Positions 1-8,369 of a DNA stretch of 64,000 nucleotides are shown one piece after another. How positions within the stretch are numbered: position 1 is the first letter of the stretch; each line of letters opens with the position of its first letter. Origin of the DNA: an uncultured Anaerolineaceae bacterium (lineage in GTDB: Bacteria; Chloroflexota; Anaerolineae; Anaerolineales; Anaerolineaceae); NCBI GenBank assembly GCA_927443345.1, contig CAKMKJ010000052.1, positions 1 through 64,000 on the forward strand, in the 5' to 3' direction. The translations under genes and the position numbers were made by a program. The notes under the pieces are model-generated. The model saw only the letters and a list, made by a program, of their open reading frames with translations, did not search any database and was not told where the DNA came from.

Positions 1-16
1 AAAAAATCTATCTGTT

Positions 17-44
17 TTTCAACTTTTTGCGCACATGATATAAT
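17..44 (+). promoter_or_regulatory. Promoter of the STAS/phosphatase pair
   Basis: A perfect -10 TATAAT lies at 39-44 and is preceded by TGA, making an extended -10. The -35 region (TTTCAA at 17-22, spacer 16) is weak. It lies about 40 bases ahead of the STAS start codon, so the transcript has an ordinary leader with a Shine-Dalgarno sequence. Confidence 0.6.
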
Positions 45-86
45 TAACCCAATTATTTATTTGTCTATTTTTTGGAGGCTAGGACA

Positions 87-422
87 ATGGAAATCATCTC
101 AAGTCAATTTAAACACTGTGATGTGGTAAAAGTCATCGGCAGATTAGATAGTTCCACTGCCCCTGCACTGATTGACCAATTAAACAAAATCACTGACGAG
201 AACCGCTACAAAATCGTGATGGATTTCAGTGAATTAACCTTCATTTCAAGTGCAGGGTTGCGTGTATTAATTTCAACGCTAAAAAACTGTAAACGATACA
301 ATCGCGGAGAATTGGTCCTCGCATCACTTGCTCCAAATATTTTGTCAGTTTTCGATCTGGCTGGTTTTACCGTTATCTTTAAAATATTTCCTGATGTTCT
401 TGCCGCAGTGGGGGCATTCTAG
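87..422 (+). CDS. STAS-domain anti-sigma factor antagonist
   Basis: A 111-residue single STAS domain of the SpoIIAA/RsbV type. Such proteins bind an anti-sigma kinase and are switched off by its phosphorylation and on again by a PP2C phosphatase. The hallmark loop DFSELTFISSAGLRV is present around residues 47-61, with the phosphoacceptor serine (Ser54/Ser55) intact. The start is ATG 87, because GGAGG lies at 74-78 with 8-base spacing; an upstream in-frame TTG at 72 would overlap this ribosome-binding site. The next gene begins 11 bases downstream and encodes both an RsbW-like kinase domain and a PP2C phosphatase, so the two genes probably form one partner-switching module. No sigma factor gene lies nearby, so the target is unknown. 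Confidence 0.9.
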   Translation: MEIISSQFKHCDVVKVIGRLDSSTAPALIDQLNKITDENRYKIVMDFSELTFISSAGLRVLISTLKNCKRYNRGELVLASLAPNILSVFDLAGFTVIFKIFPDVLAAVGAF

Positions 423-433
423 ACGTTTGTTAA

Positions 434-3400
434 ATGCCAACAAAAACTTTTCCAGGTGTTTATGCAAGCCTGACCGAAATTGCTGACTTTGTCAAAGATT
501 CGGCTGAAGAAATCGGGTTCAATCCTGCAGATATATTTTCATTAGAAACAGCCGTTGATGAGGCTGTTTCTAATATTATTGAGCATGCTTACGAGGGTGA
601 AGGTAAAGGTGAGATCGTCTGTACGGTTGAACCACAATTTGACGCAGTAACAATCATTCTTGAGGATCAGGGCAAATCCTTCGATCCCTCTTGTGTCCCC
701 ATCCCGGATGTGACTGCTGATCTTGATGATCGCCTGGATCATGGGTTGGGTGTATACATGATGTGCCAGCTTCTTGATGATATTCATTTTGAATTTCTTG
801 ACGGCACCAACCGACTCACCCTGTTAAAAAAGAAAACGGCTGAACCCTTATCCGTTTTAAAACTTGAACCCTTGCAATTGTGGAAACATTTTTTAAATCT
901 CGGTGATGAATTAATCAAACAGCCAAATGCGTTAGTCTTATGCAAGAAATTTAGCCAAAAAGTTGAACAAGAACTCGCTTGTACTGCACAAATATGGCTG
1001 GCAAAACCTTATTATCCTTTGCCCGGTGAACCTGAAGTAGAAACGCTGCCTAATGATGATGCTCCCAAGATCGTTCAACAGTCATCCGCAGAAAACAAAA
1101 TTATTGCAGCACTTTCAGATAGTGAATTGGCGCTGCCAATAATTACCCAAAATAATACCCTTGGTGTCTTATATACAAAAAGAAATGACGATCATCCATT
1201 TAGCGATCAAGAGAAACAGCTTCTTGAAGCCTTGGTAGCCACAGTTGCCGTCTCTATGCAGGTCAACCGTCAGGTGGTACTGAAAAATTGGCGCTATGAT
1301 CAGATCTCACTCGTAAGATCAGTAAGCTCCCAAATTGCAAATGTACTTGACCTGGATGAGTTATGCAAACGAGTGACAAATCTTATTCAATGTTCTTTCA
1401 ATTATTACCATGTCTCATTGTACACAATAGAAGAAGGGTTAAATACCTTACGATTTAGAGCCAGTTCTTTGAATTGCGCACCAAGCGCAGAACCATCTTT
1501 GTTCAACATCAAAATTGGTGAAGGGTTAATTGGTACGGTTGCCTTAACCGGTAAAGAGATTATTGCCAATGATGTGACCAAGGAACCGCGTTTCAAAGAA
1601 TTCTCTGATCTTCCTGAGACAAAATCCGAGGCAGTCATACCTCTATTGGTTGAAAACCGAATTCTCGGCGTGTTGGATGTTCAAAGCGATAACATTGGTG
1701 CTTTTCATGAAACAGATTTGCTTGTGGTTCGTACACTTGCTGACAACATCGCTTTGGCAACCGAAGGTGCCCGTATTTACGAAAAATTGGAAGAACGTGC
1801 AAAACAGATGTCAGCCGTTGCAGAAATCAATTATGCCTTGTCTTCCATTCTCGACCTTGAAAAATTGCTCAAAGAAATCGTCAATGTGATTCACGACCGA
1901 TTTTCTATCCCGTTAGTTCATATCTACACAGTACATTCAGGTCGACAAAAAGTGATATTTCAAGCAGGTAGTGGCAAGCGAGCTCGAAACCTGAAAATGA
2001 ATTCATTTGCCTTTGATCTTGAATCACCCATTGGTATTATTCCTCATGTCGCCCGCACGGGACAATCCATGTTGGCAAATGATGTCACAAAAGAACCTTT
2101 GTTTCGTCCAACACGAAACGCGCCTAATGAAACAAAAGCAGAAATGACAATCCCTCTGAAATTCGGAGATACCGTTTTAGGTGTTTTGGATCTTCAATCC
2201 AATGAACCCAATGTGTTCAATGATGGTCAACTTGATTTATTTGAAGGTTTGGCATCAGGCATTGCCCTATCCATTCGCAATGCGACCCTTTTCCGTACCG
2301 AAATTTGGCGCCGCGATGTAGCTGAAACTTTCAAAGACGTGGCAGGTATGCTTTCTTCTAACCTGGCTTTGGATGAACTTTTAGAGCGGATTCTCAACCA
2401 ACTTGAAAACACATTACCGTGTGACGCATCAGCCATTTGGCTGTTGGATGATCATGGCAACGAAACTGATCAACACAGGAACATTCGTCTGGCCGCCGTG
2501 CGCGGAACCCATCGCAAAAAAGTGATTGCTGCACGCGAAGAATCCGAATCAGTTAGCCAATTTCTCGATCTTCCAATAATTCAAAAAATACCCGTCATTC
2601 GAAAACCAACCGATCCATATGGCCCATTAGGCGTTGCGGGTGGTTTTCAACCGGATTACTCTTCTATAGCAGTGCCATTGCTTTCTGGTGAAGATGTTAT
2701 TGGCGTGCTTACGCTGGCGCATCATGTGACTGGACGTTATGGATCAGAAGCCAGTTTGATTTCTTCAACCTTTGCCAGTTATGCTGCGGTCGCCATTGAA
2801 AATGCCAGCCTTTATGCAAACGCCCAGGCAGATGCATGGTCATCGACTGTTTTGTTACAGGTTGCAGAGGCCATGCAATCGATCACCAGTTTAGAAGAAC
2901 TTCTATCCACCATGGTTCGGTTGACACCATTATTGGTCGGTATCAACCAATGTGCCATTTTCCTCAGAAATCAAAGCGAGAGCTCTTACCTTTTAGAATC
3001 TTGGTATGGTTTCACGCCTGAGGATGATGAAAAATCTTTACGGGAAGACCAATCTCTATCAATTTTAAAGATGCGTTTAACCCAAGAACCTGTCTTTATT
3101 ACAGACCCTGTATCCGACCTGGGTATGAGAACGTTAACTTATGATACTGAAACCGGCACTTTGGTCCTTATACCCATGCTCTCACACGGAGAAATCCTTG
3201 GCGGATTCCTGGTGTCGCATAATAGTTCCGGTGAATTTGGTATTCGCAATATTTTCAATGAACAAACGCTTGCGATTTTACAAGGCATTGCTCGTCAGAC
3301 TTCCATTGCATTAGAAAACATTCGCTTAATTGAAAGTAGACAAGAAGAAGCATATATCACTGCTGTATTATTACAGGTTGCTCAGGCAGTTGTCAGCCAA

Positions 3401-4636
3401 AATAAACTTGAAGATATTCTGGATACAATTGTCCACCTGATGCCAATTCTGGTTGGAGTGAATACCTGTGTGATTTACCTGTTTGATGAGAAAACCAACA
3501 ATTTTAATGCGGCAAACGCCATTGCACCAACCCATGCTGAGACCGATGAATTATTAAACCAGGTTTATAAGCCTGGCGAAATGACTTTGCTGGATGATTT
3601 AATGCATTCCAACAGCATGCTTTCATGTCCGCTTGAAAATCCTGACATTTCTCCATCAGAATGGATTTCACTTCAGTGGATAAATAACGATGACACAGAC
3701 TTCTCTTCAAATCGCAATTGGCTGCTGGGTGTACCGCTATCCATTAAGGGCGTGGTGTTTGGAGCTTTGATAGCGAAAGAAACAAATATCTTGCCTGAAT
3801 TTCACCCCAAACGCCTTGAACTAATCCGCGGTGTGGCGCAACAAACCACCCTGGCGATTCAGAATGAACGGCTAAAACAAGAAATGGTTGGCCGCGAACG
3901 GATGGAACGGGAGTTCCAACTAGCCAGACAAATACAGCAAGCATTTTTACCAGAAAGTTTGCCTGAGCACGAAGATTGGCAGATCAGCCGGTTATGGCAG
4001 ACTGCTCATGAAGTCGGTGGAGATTTCTACGATATCTTTGAGACAAAAGACAAACGCATCGCATTGGTTATTGCCGATGTGGCTGACAAAGGCATGCCCG
4101 CAGCACTCTATATGACGGTGACCCGCACACTCATCCGCGCCACCTTGCAAAGTACCAGTTCACCTGGCAAAGTGCTCGCGCGGGTCAATGATTTGTTAGA
4201 ATCTGATTCACGCAACGGCATGTTTGTCACCGCCATTTTAGCGTTACTTGACCCACAAACCGGTGTGTTGGAATACGCCAATGCCGGTCATAATTTGCCT
4301 TTATTGATCCAATCAAATCCAGCACAAATAATTCGGCTTGAAAAAGACGGGATTGCTTTAGGCGTGATGCCGCAGGCTGAATATAACGATAAAAAGATTA
4401 CGCTTGAACCTGGCGAGACCCTTTTGTTTTACACGGATGGCGTAACAGAAGCATTTTCATCTGAAGGGGAACTTTTTACTGAACCACGGCTGGTTGAGGC
4501 TCTGCTGGCAACAACTTCATCCTCCGCGGACCAATTATTATCTTCGATTGATGATTTAATTCAGTATTTTAGAAAAGGTGAACCACCCTCAGATGATCTG
4601 ACCATGATCGCAATACGGCGGAATATCGCCAATTAA
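434..4636 (+). CDS. RsbW-like HATPase / multi-GAF / SpoIIE-type PP2C phosphatase
   Basis: A 1400-residue cytoplasmic signalling protein. Residues 1-135 form an RsbW/SpoIIAB-type HATPase domain with N box EAVSNIIEHAY, G1 box EDQGKSFDP and G2 GLGVYMM. About 1000 residues follow that look like six GAF-type sensor domains, marked by repeated IPL/VLGVLD-like strands and helical linkers. The last ~230 residues are a PP2C/SpoIIE phosphatase with metal-binding motifs intact (EVGGDFYD, DVADKG, YTDGVTEA, SDDLTM). It probably both phosphorylates and dephosphorylates the STAS protein encoded 11 bases upstream, in response to ligands or redox state sensed by the GAF domains. The domain classes are clear. 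The GAF count is read by eye, and the ligands and downstream target are unknown. Confidence 0.88.
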   Translation: MPTKTFPGVYASLTEIADFVKDSAEEIGFNPADIFSLETAVDEAVSNIIEHAYEGEGKGEIVCTVEPQFDAVTIILEDQGKSFDPSCVPIPDVTADLDDRLDHGLGVYMMCQLLDDIHFEFLDGTNRLTLLKKKTAEPLSVLKLEPLQLWKHFLNLGDELIKQPNALVLCKKFSQKVEQELACTAQIWLAKPYYPLPGEPEVETLPNDDAPKIVQQSSAENKIIAALSDSELALPIITQNNTLGVLYTKRNDDHPFSDQEKQLLEALVATVAVSMQVNRQVVLKNWRYDQISLVRSVSSQIANVLDLDELCKRVTNLIQCSFNYYHVSLYTIEEGLNTLRFRASSLNCAPSAEPSLFNIKIGEGLIGTVALTGKEIIANDVTKEPRFKEFSDLPETKSEAVIPLLVENRILGVLDVQSDNIGAFHETDLLVVRTLADNIALATEGARIYEKLEERAKQMSAVAEINYALSSILDLEKLLKEIVNVIHDRFSIPLVHIYTVHSGRQKVIFQAGSGKRARNLKMNSFAFDLESPIGIIPHVARTGQSMLANDVTKEPLFRPTRNAPNETKAEMTIPLKFGDTVLGVLDLQSNEPNVFNDGQLDLFEGLASGIALSIRNATLFRTEIWRRDVAETFKDVAGMLSSNLALDELLERILNQLENTLPCDASAIWLLDDHGNETDQHRNIRLAAVRGTHRKKVIAAREESESVSQFLDLPIIQKIPVIRKPTDPYGPLGVAGGFQPDYSSIAVPLLSGEDVIGVLTLAHHVTGRYGSEASLISSTFASYAAVAIENASLYANAQADAWSSTVLLQVAEAMQSITSLEELLSTMVRLTPLLVGINQCAIFLRNQSESSYLLESWYGFTPEDDEKSLREDQSLSILKMRLTQEPVFITDPVSDLGMRTLTYDTETGTLVLIPMLSHGEILGGFLVSHNSSGEFGIRNIFNEQTLAILQGIARQTSIALENIRLIESRQEEAYITAVLLQVAQAVVSQNKLEDILDTIVHLMPILVGVNTCVIYLFDEKTNNFNAANAIAPTHAETDELLNQVYKPGEMTLLDDLMHSNSMLSCPLENPDISPSEWISLQWINNDDTDFSSNRNWLLGVPLSIKGVVFGALIAKETNILPEFHPKRLELIRGVAQQTTLAIQNERLKQEMVGRERMEREFQLARQIQQAFLPESLPEHEDWQISRLWQTAHEVGGDFYDIFETKDKRIALVIADVADKGMPAALYMTVTRTLIRATLQSTSSPGKVLARVNDLLESDSRNGMFVTAILALLDPQTGVLEYANAGHNLPLLIQSNPAQIIRLEKDGIALGVMPQAEYNDKKITLEPGETLLFYTDGVTEAFSSEGELFTEPRLVEALLATTSSSADQLLSSIDDLIQYFRKGEPPSDDLTMIAIRRNIAN

Positions 4637-4645
4637 AAAAATTGG

Positions 4646-5047
4646 CTATTTTCCAGACAACAATGCAAGCCAAATTTGCCAATTTGCTACTGGTTCGGGG
4701 GTTGCAACCTCAATAACTTCAGGGATTTGGGTTGTACCGGGAGGAGATAGCGGAATGATGAGGTTTTCACCAGGTCTGGTCATATGCCCTTCTTCATAAG
4801 CCCAGTCTTCGACTGCACCAACAGAGCTGGAATACGCCACCTGGGTATCCAGAGCGTGTAGAGTGCTTTCTAAAACCGCGATCACTGTTGAGGCTTTTTC
4901 TTGCTGCTCACTTAATCTTGAAAGTTCATTTAACCGATTATTCAAATCCATCACCAAAAAAAACAAAACAATAGCCACTATGCCCAAGAGGATTTTCTTG
5001 AGATTAAAAGGGATATTAGGTATTTTTATTTTCCGTTCCATCCCCAT
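4646..5047 (-). CDS. FtsB/DivIC-like membrane-anchored coiled-coil protein
   Basis: A 133-residue protein with a short basic N-terminus, one membrane segment (about residues 17-34), a leucine-rich coiled coil (about 35-70) and an extracytoplasmic C-terminal part. This plan and the pattern 'helix then WAYEEGHMTRPGE' match septum-formation initiator proteins (FtsB/DivIC), which bridge divisome proteins. The start is ATG 5047 or ATG 5041 (MERKIK). A weak -10-like TAAGAT lies 6 bases ahead of the second ATG. It is convergent with the phosphatase gene and lies downstream of tRNA-Leu, separated by a terminator. The family assignment rests on topology and the short conserved patch, so it is likely but not certain. 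Confidence 0.7.
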   Translation of the reverse strand: MGMERKIKIPNIPFNLKKILLGIVAIVLFFLVMDLNNRLNELSRLSEQQEKASTVIAVLESTLHALDTQVAYSSSVGAVEDWAYEEGHMTRPGENLIIPLSPPGTTQIPEVIEVATPEPVANWQIWLALLSGK

Positions 5048-5080
5048 ATCTTACACTATTCTGATTGGGCAGACAAGACA

Positions 5081-5107
5081 AAACCCGTGGAAGAATCCAC
5101 GGGTTTT
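5081..5107 (-). terminator. Terminator after tRNA-Leu
   Basis: A 10-base-pair hairpin (AAACCCGTGG / CCACGGGTTT, loop AAGAAT). On the minus strand it follows the tRNA 3' end by about 10 bases and is trailed by a T-rich tract, so it should end the tRNA-Leu transcript. Confidence 0.8.
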
Positions 5108-5114
5108 TAATGTG

Positions 5115-5199
<85 letters not shown>

Positions 5200-5213
5200 C
5201 CAGATACGAGCTA

Positions 5214-5241
5214 ATTCTATCAAACAATCAAATATTGTCAA
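5214..5241 (-). promoter_or_regulatory. tRNA-Leu promoter
   Basis: On the minus strand TTGACA (plus 5236-5241) and TAGAAT (plus 5214-5219) are separated by 16 bases and sit 14 bases upstream of the mature tRNA 5' end. This is a near-consensus housekeeping promoter. Confidence 0.8.
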
Positions 5242-5374
5242 CGTAATTCATTATTCTAAATCATCCATCGAAAAATTTTCGATACTTACATACGAAATTG
5301 ATGGGATAATTGCTTTCAGATTTATTGATTGCTTTCCGGCTTTATTCTGGTAAACTCATACTGAGAAATCACTT

Positions 5375-6304
5375 ATGGATGATCCTATGAATTTGCAGCC
5401 ATCAACTTCCGACGATTCCAAAACTTCATTCCCGGAACAGGAACCATTTGCTCCCCCACTCAAGAAGAAAACTTCTGAAATGGGGCATATGGAAGCTGAA
5501 CTCAGGTTGACCCTTGAAGAGATAGCCCGTCTGCAAAATGCCCTTGCAGAATCGAACATGAAAAATACCGCCTTACAAGCTTCCATTGAATCTCAGCCAG
5601 GCAGGTTTGAAGGCGTTCAGATTCTCAAACCAGTTTTACAAGAATTGAAGCAGCCCATTCATACCATACAGGGTTATATTGATTTACTCTCTAATGAATC
5701 TGTCGGCATTTTGGGCACATTCCAAAAACGTTTTGTCGAACGCATATCCAATTCTGTTAATCACCTTGATGAAATCCTCAAAAATCTCGAGTTAGAAACT
5801 GGCGAGGTTGATGATGAAAACCGAATTTATTCAAAAGATTTTTCATTAACTTCTGTGGTTGAAGAAACCTTGATGTTCTATACAGAGTTACTGCGAACAA
5901 AAATGATCATCCTGAAAGTTGAGTTCGAAAAAGACGACATTGATATCACCGGAGATCAAGAAAAAATCGAACGCATACTGAATATCCTCTATACGAACTG
6001 TTTAACAGCCGTGCAAGAAGAAGGAATCATTACGCTGGGGTTAAAACGCTTGCAGGGTAAAAAACCTGGTCAAGTTTTAATCAGTATTCAATCTTGTGAC
6101 CATGATTCACCCAAATCAAAACCCTTACCAGTAATTCTGGAAGAATTTAGAGACCTCGAAATAAAACTTGAAGGTTTTGGAAGTCCATTGAAAGATTTAG
6201 TAAAAGCCAAAACGCTGGTTGAGCAAATGCACGGAAAAATGGAAATTTTCTCGATTCCATCATCAGGCTCGCTGATCCGAGTCAGACTACCAGTTACTTC
6301 TTGA
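5375..6304 (+). CDS. Degenerate histidine-kinase-like protein (no phosphoacceptor His)
   Basis: A 309-residue soluble protein: an acidic, low-complexity N-terminus, a coiled coil (about 36-75), a HisKA-like helical pair (about 82-140) and a HATPase-like domain (about 150-308). In the HisKA motif the usual H-E-L-R-x-P-L reads Q-E-L-K-Q-P-I, so the phosphorylated histidine is Gln89. The N box (ILYTNCLTAVQ) keeps its Asn, but the glycine-rich G1 box is not recognisable. It therefore probably cannot autophosphorylate and may act as a scaffold or dimerisation partner. The start is ATG 5375 or ATG 5387; neither has a strong Shine-Dalgarno sequence. It stands alone between tRNA-Leu and the LCP gene, with no adjacent response regulator. 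Confidence 0.75.
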   Translation: MDDPMNLQPSTSDDSKTSFPEQEPFAPPLKKKTSEMGHMEAELRLTLEEIARLQNALAESNMKNTALQASIESQPGRFEGVQILKPVLQELKQPIHTIQGYIDLLSNESVGILGTFQKRFVERISNSVNHLDEILKNLELETGEVDDENRIYSKDFSLTSVVEETLMFYTELLRTKMIILKVEFEKDDIDITGDQEKIERILNILYTNCLTAVQEEGIITLGLKRLQGKKPGQVLISIQSCDHDSPKSKPLPVILEEFRDLEIKLEGFGSPLKDLVKAKTLVEQMHGKMEIFSIPSSGSLIRVRLPVTS

Positions 6305-6342
6305 AACTTGATTCGAACCCCTGAAAATTGACAAATCAAGAG

Positions 6343-6348
6343 TAAAAT
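6343..6348 (+). promoter_or_regulatory. -10 element of a leaderless LCP gene
   Basis: TAAAAT ends 6 bases before ATG 6355. A TTGACA at 6328-6333 is too close to serve as its -35. Transcription would start at or next to the start codon, the same arrangement seen at tilS, mutL, ruvB, udk and dinB. Confidence 0.45.
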
Positions 6349-6354
6349 ATGGTT

Positions 6355-7392
6355 ATGCGAAAATTCAATACCGGGCTGTTGTTTTGCGTTTTATTGCTTA
6401 CCGGATGTGGTTCACTAACCGCTCCTAAACCAAACCCGACCACCATCCCAATCACAAATATTTTGCTGCAAATTGATAGCAATGCAGCACCAACGTTGAC
6501 ACCATTTCAGCCCATCGCACCCACTGCAACCCTGGGACCTACAAATACACCACAGCCTTCTGCAACGCCAACAATTCAACCCAGCCCAACCTTGGCCACC
6601 GTCGTTCGCCTGGGATTGCAAAAACCTGCAGGACAAATCAACATCGCCATCCTCGGTTCGGATTATCGTCCCAACCAGGGATACCGAACTGACATAATCT
6701 TGATCCTTTCTCTTAACCCTGATAAAGGCACAGCCTCTTTAACCTCATTCCCCCGTGACTTGTATGTCAATATTCCGGGTGTGGGAAGGAACCGTATCAA
6801 TGCAGCTCAACCCTTTGGTGGATTTGCACTGACTGCGGCAACCCTGAAAGAGAATTTTGATATCACTGTTGACTATTACATCATGACGAATTTCACAGGG
6901 TTTAAAGGCATTATCGATACGCTTGGCGGTATTTCTGTTAATGCCGGAGCTAAACTCTACGATACTTGCGACCTACCTCAGGCAGTTGACAAGCATTGCT
7001 ACGTTCCAATTGGCAACACGACCATGGATGGTGCGACAGCCTTATGGTATGTGCGCTCTCGCCACACCTCAAATGATTTTGACCGGACACGCCGCGCTCA
7101 AGAAGTCATGTCTGCGATTTTTCAAAAAATTATGAGTCTCGATGCACTCAATCGCGGTGCAGAACTTTATAACTTGTTTGTTTCAAGTGTCGAAACCGAT
7201 CTTCCTGTAGATAAAGCATTGCAGTTACTGCCCTTTAGCTCCCAAATCGTGTCTAACCCGAGTATCGTCCGTCGATTTGCGATTGGTGCCAACGATGTTA
7301 CCAATTACATCGTTCCTGAAAACGGCTCCATGGTGCTTATACCTAATCCAATCTCCATTGGAGAAATCATACGACAGGCCTTTTACCAATAA
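6355..7392 (+). CDS. LytR-CpsA-Psr (LCP) family lipoprotein
   Basis: A 345-residue exported protein. The N-terminus MRKFNTGLLFCVLLLTGCG is a lipoprotein signal with lipobox LLTGC, followed by a Thr/Pro-rich linker of about 60 residues and an LCP domain. Motifs include NIAILGSDYRP, RTDIILILSLNP and SFPRDLYVNIPG, whose Arg/Asp bind pyrophosphate, and WYVRSRHTSNDFDRTRRAQ. LCP enzymes move polyprenyl-phosphate-linked polymers onto peptidoglycan. Here the domain is lipid-anchored rather than held by the usual transmembrane helix. ATG 6355 is preferred over ATG 6349 because a -10 element ends 6 bases upstream of it and no Shine-Dalgarno sequence exists. It may act with the polysaccharide operon at 52.5-60.3 kb, but that link is inference. 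Confidence 0.9.
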   Translation: MRKFNTGLLFCVLLLTGCGSLTAPKPNPTTIPITNILLQIDSNAAPTLTPFQPIAPTATLGPTNTPQPSATPTIQPSPTLATVVRLGLQKPAGQINIAILGSDYRPNQGYRTDIILILSLNPDKGTASLTSFPRDLYVNIPGVGRNRINAAQPFGGFALTAATLKENFDITVDYYIMTNFTGFKGIIDTLGGISVNAGAKLYDTCDLPQAVDKHCYVPIGNTTMDGATALWYVRSRHTSNDFDRTRRAQEVMSAIFQKIMSLDALNRGAELYNLFVSSVETDLPVDKALQLLPFSSQIVSNPSIVRRFAIGANDVTNYIVPENGSMVLIPNPISIGEIIRQAFYQ

Positions 7393-7399
7393 TCAGATA

Positions 7400-7428
7400 T
7401 TGACATTCCTATGAAATCCTTGTACACT
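7400..7428 (+). promoter_or_regulatory. Promoter of the recombinase-like gene
   Basis: TTGACA at 7400-7405, a 17-base spacer, and TACACT at 7423-7428. The start codon is about 47 bases further on, giving a normal leader with AGG before the ATG. Confidence 0.7.
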
Positions 7429-7475
7429 AAAACTATATATTAGGCTATGCGAAACTATAAGAACAGGTGAATACA

Positions 7476-8369
7476 ATGACAACCCTTCCTGAAATACACA
7501 TCACCAGTGACACAACACTTCTGCCAGCAATCCAATCTTGGGAAGTTTATCTCCAAGATCAGGGACGGTCACGCTTTACCATCAAAGCTTTTATTGGTGA
7601 TCTTAATCTGTTTGCATCCTTCTTTGCCCCAGACACAACTCTTGGTAGTGTCACCGAACGTGATATCAACCGTTTTCTGGAATGGCTGCAAAAAGAAAGG
7701 GGCGTTCCGTGCAGCCCAAAAAGTCTTTCCAGACGAATCACTTCAATCAAATCTTTTTTTAGGTGGTTAACTCAAACTGGCAGACTTCCCATTGACCCTG
7801 CTGAAAAAGTTCTGCAACAAAGTGTCATCAGTCCTCTGCCACAGGTCTTAACACCCGATGAAGAACTAAAAGTCATCGAAGCAGCCACAGCTCAACGCAA
7901 CTCCTCTAAAAAAGATCCGCGCTCTTACATTTTGATCACCTTACTGCTCTCATCTGGCATTAAAAAAGGTGAATGCCTATCACTAAATATGAACCACCTT
8001 GACATGGAAGACCCCAAAAACGCCAGTTTTTATGTACGTTATGCTGGCACAGCCAACCGTTACAAAGAACGAAAAATTGACCTAACACAAGATTGGGTGG
8101 AAGTGTTTCCGGAATATGTTGCAAAATATGCCCCCGTTGAGCAAGTCTTTCCCTGGTCTCCCAGACGGCTTGAGTATTTGTTAGAAGACCTTGGTCGAGA
8201 AGCCGGTCTGGATAAACACCTCTCTTTTGACATGTGCCGCTGGACCAGTGCCATCAACGATTGGCAATCTGGAATGGAAAAAGATTTATTACGTCAGAAG
8301 TTGGGAATTTCGAAAATTCAGTGGCGCGAGATCAGTATGAAACTACGCCAACTTTCAGGTGAAAATTAG
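7476..8369 (+). CDS. Tyrosine-recombinase-fold protein lacking catalytic residues
   Basis: A 297-residue protein with the full two-domain layout of XerC/XerD-type recombinases: a SAM-like core-binding N-domain (about 10-105, ending SIKSFFRWL) and a C-terminal catalytic-fold domain (about 120-295). Aligned by eye to XerD, the first Arg is Lys (SSGIKKGECLSL), the H-x-x-R box is D-M-C-R (FDMCRW), the second His is Ile (KLGISK), and the nucleophilic Tyr position is Ser/Ile. Only the second Arg remains. It should therefore bind DNA but not cut it. ATG 7476 is chosen over GTG 7467 for its AGG spacing. The frame is intact and it has its own near-consensus promoter, so it is a maintained gene rather than debris. 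Its 3' end overlaps tilS by 4 bases, convergently. Confidence 0.8.
   Translation: MTTLPEIHITSDTTLLPAIQSWEVYLQDQGRSRFTIKAFIGDLNLFASFFAPDTTLGSVTERDINRFLEWLQKERGVPCSPKSLSRRITSIKSFFRWLTQTGRLPIDPAEKVLQQSVISPLPQVLTPDEELKVIEAATAQRNSSKKDPRSYILITLLLSSGIKKGECLSLNMNHLDMEDPKNASFYVRYAGTANRYKERKIDLTQDWVEVFPEYVAKYAPVEQVFPWSPRRLEYLLEDLGREAGLDKHLSFDMCRWTSAINDWQSGMEKDLLRQKLGISKIQWREISMKLRQLSGEN

Noticed and set aside
7467-7475. GTG 7467 as the start of the recombinase-like gene
   Set aside because: It overlaps the AGG that is properly spaced for ATG 7476.
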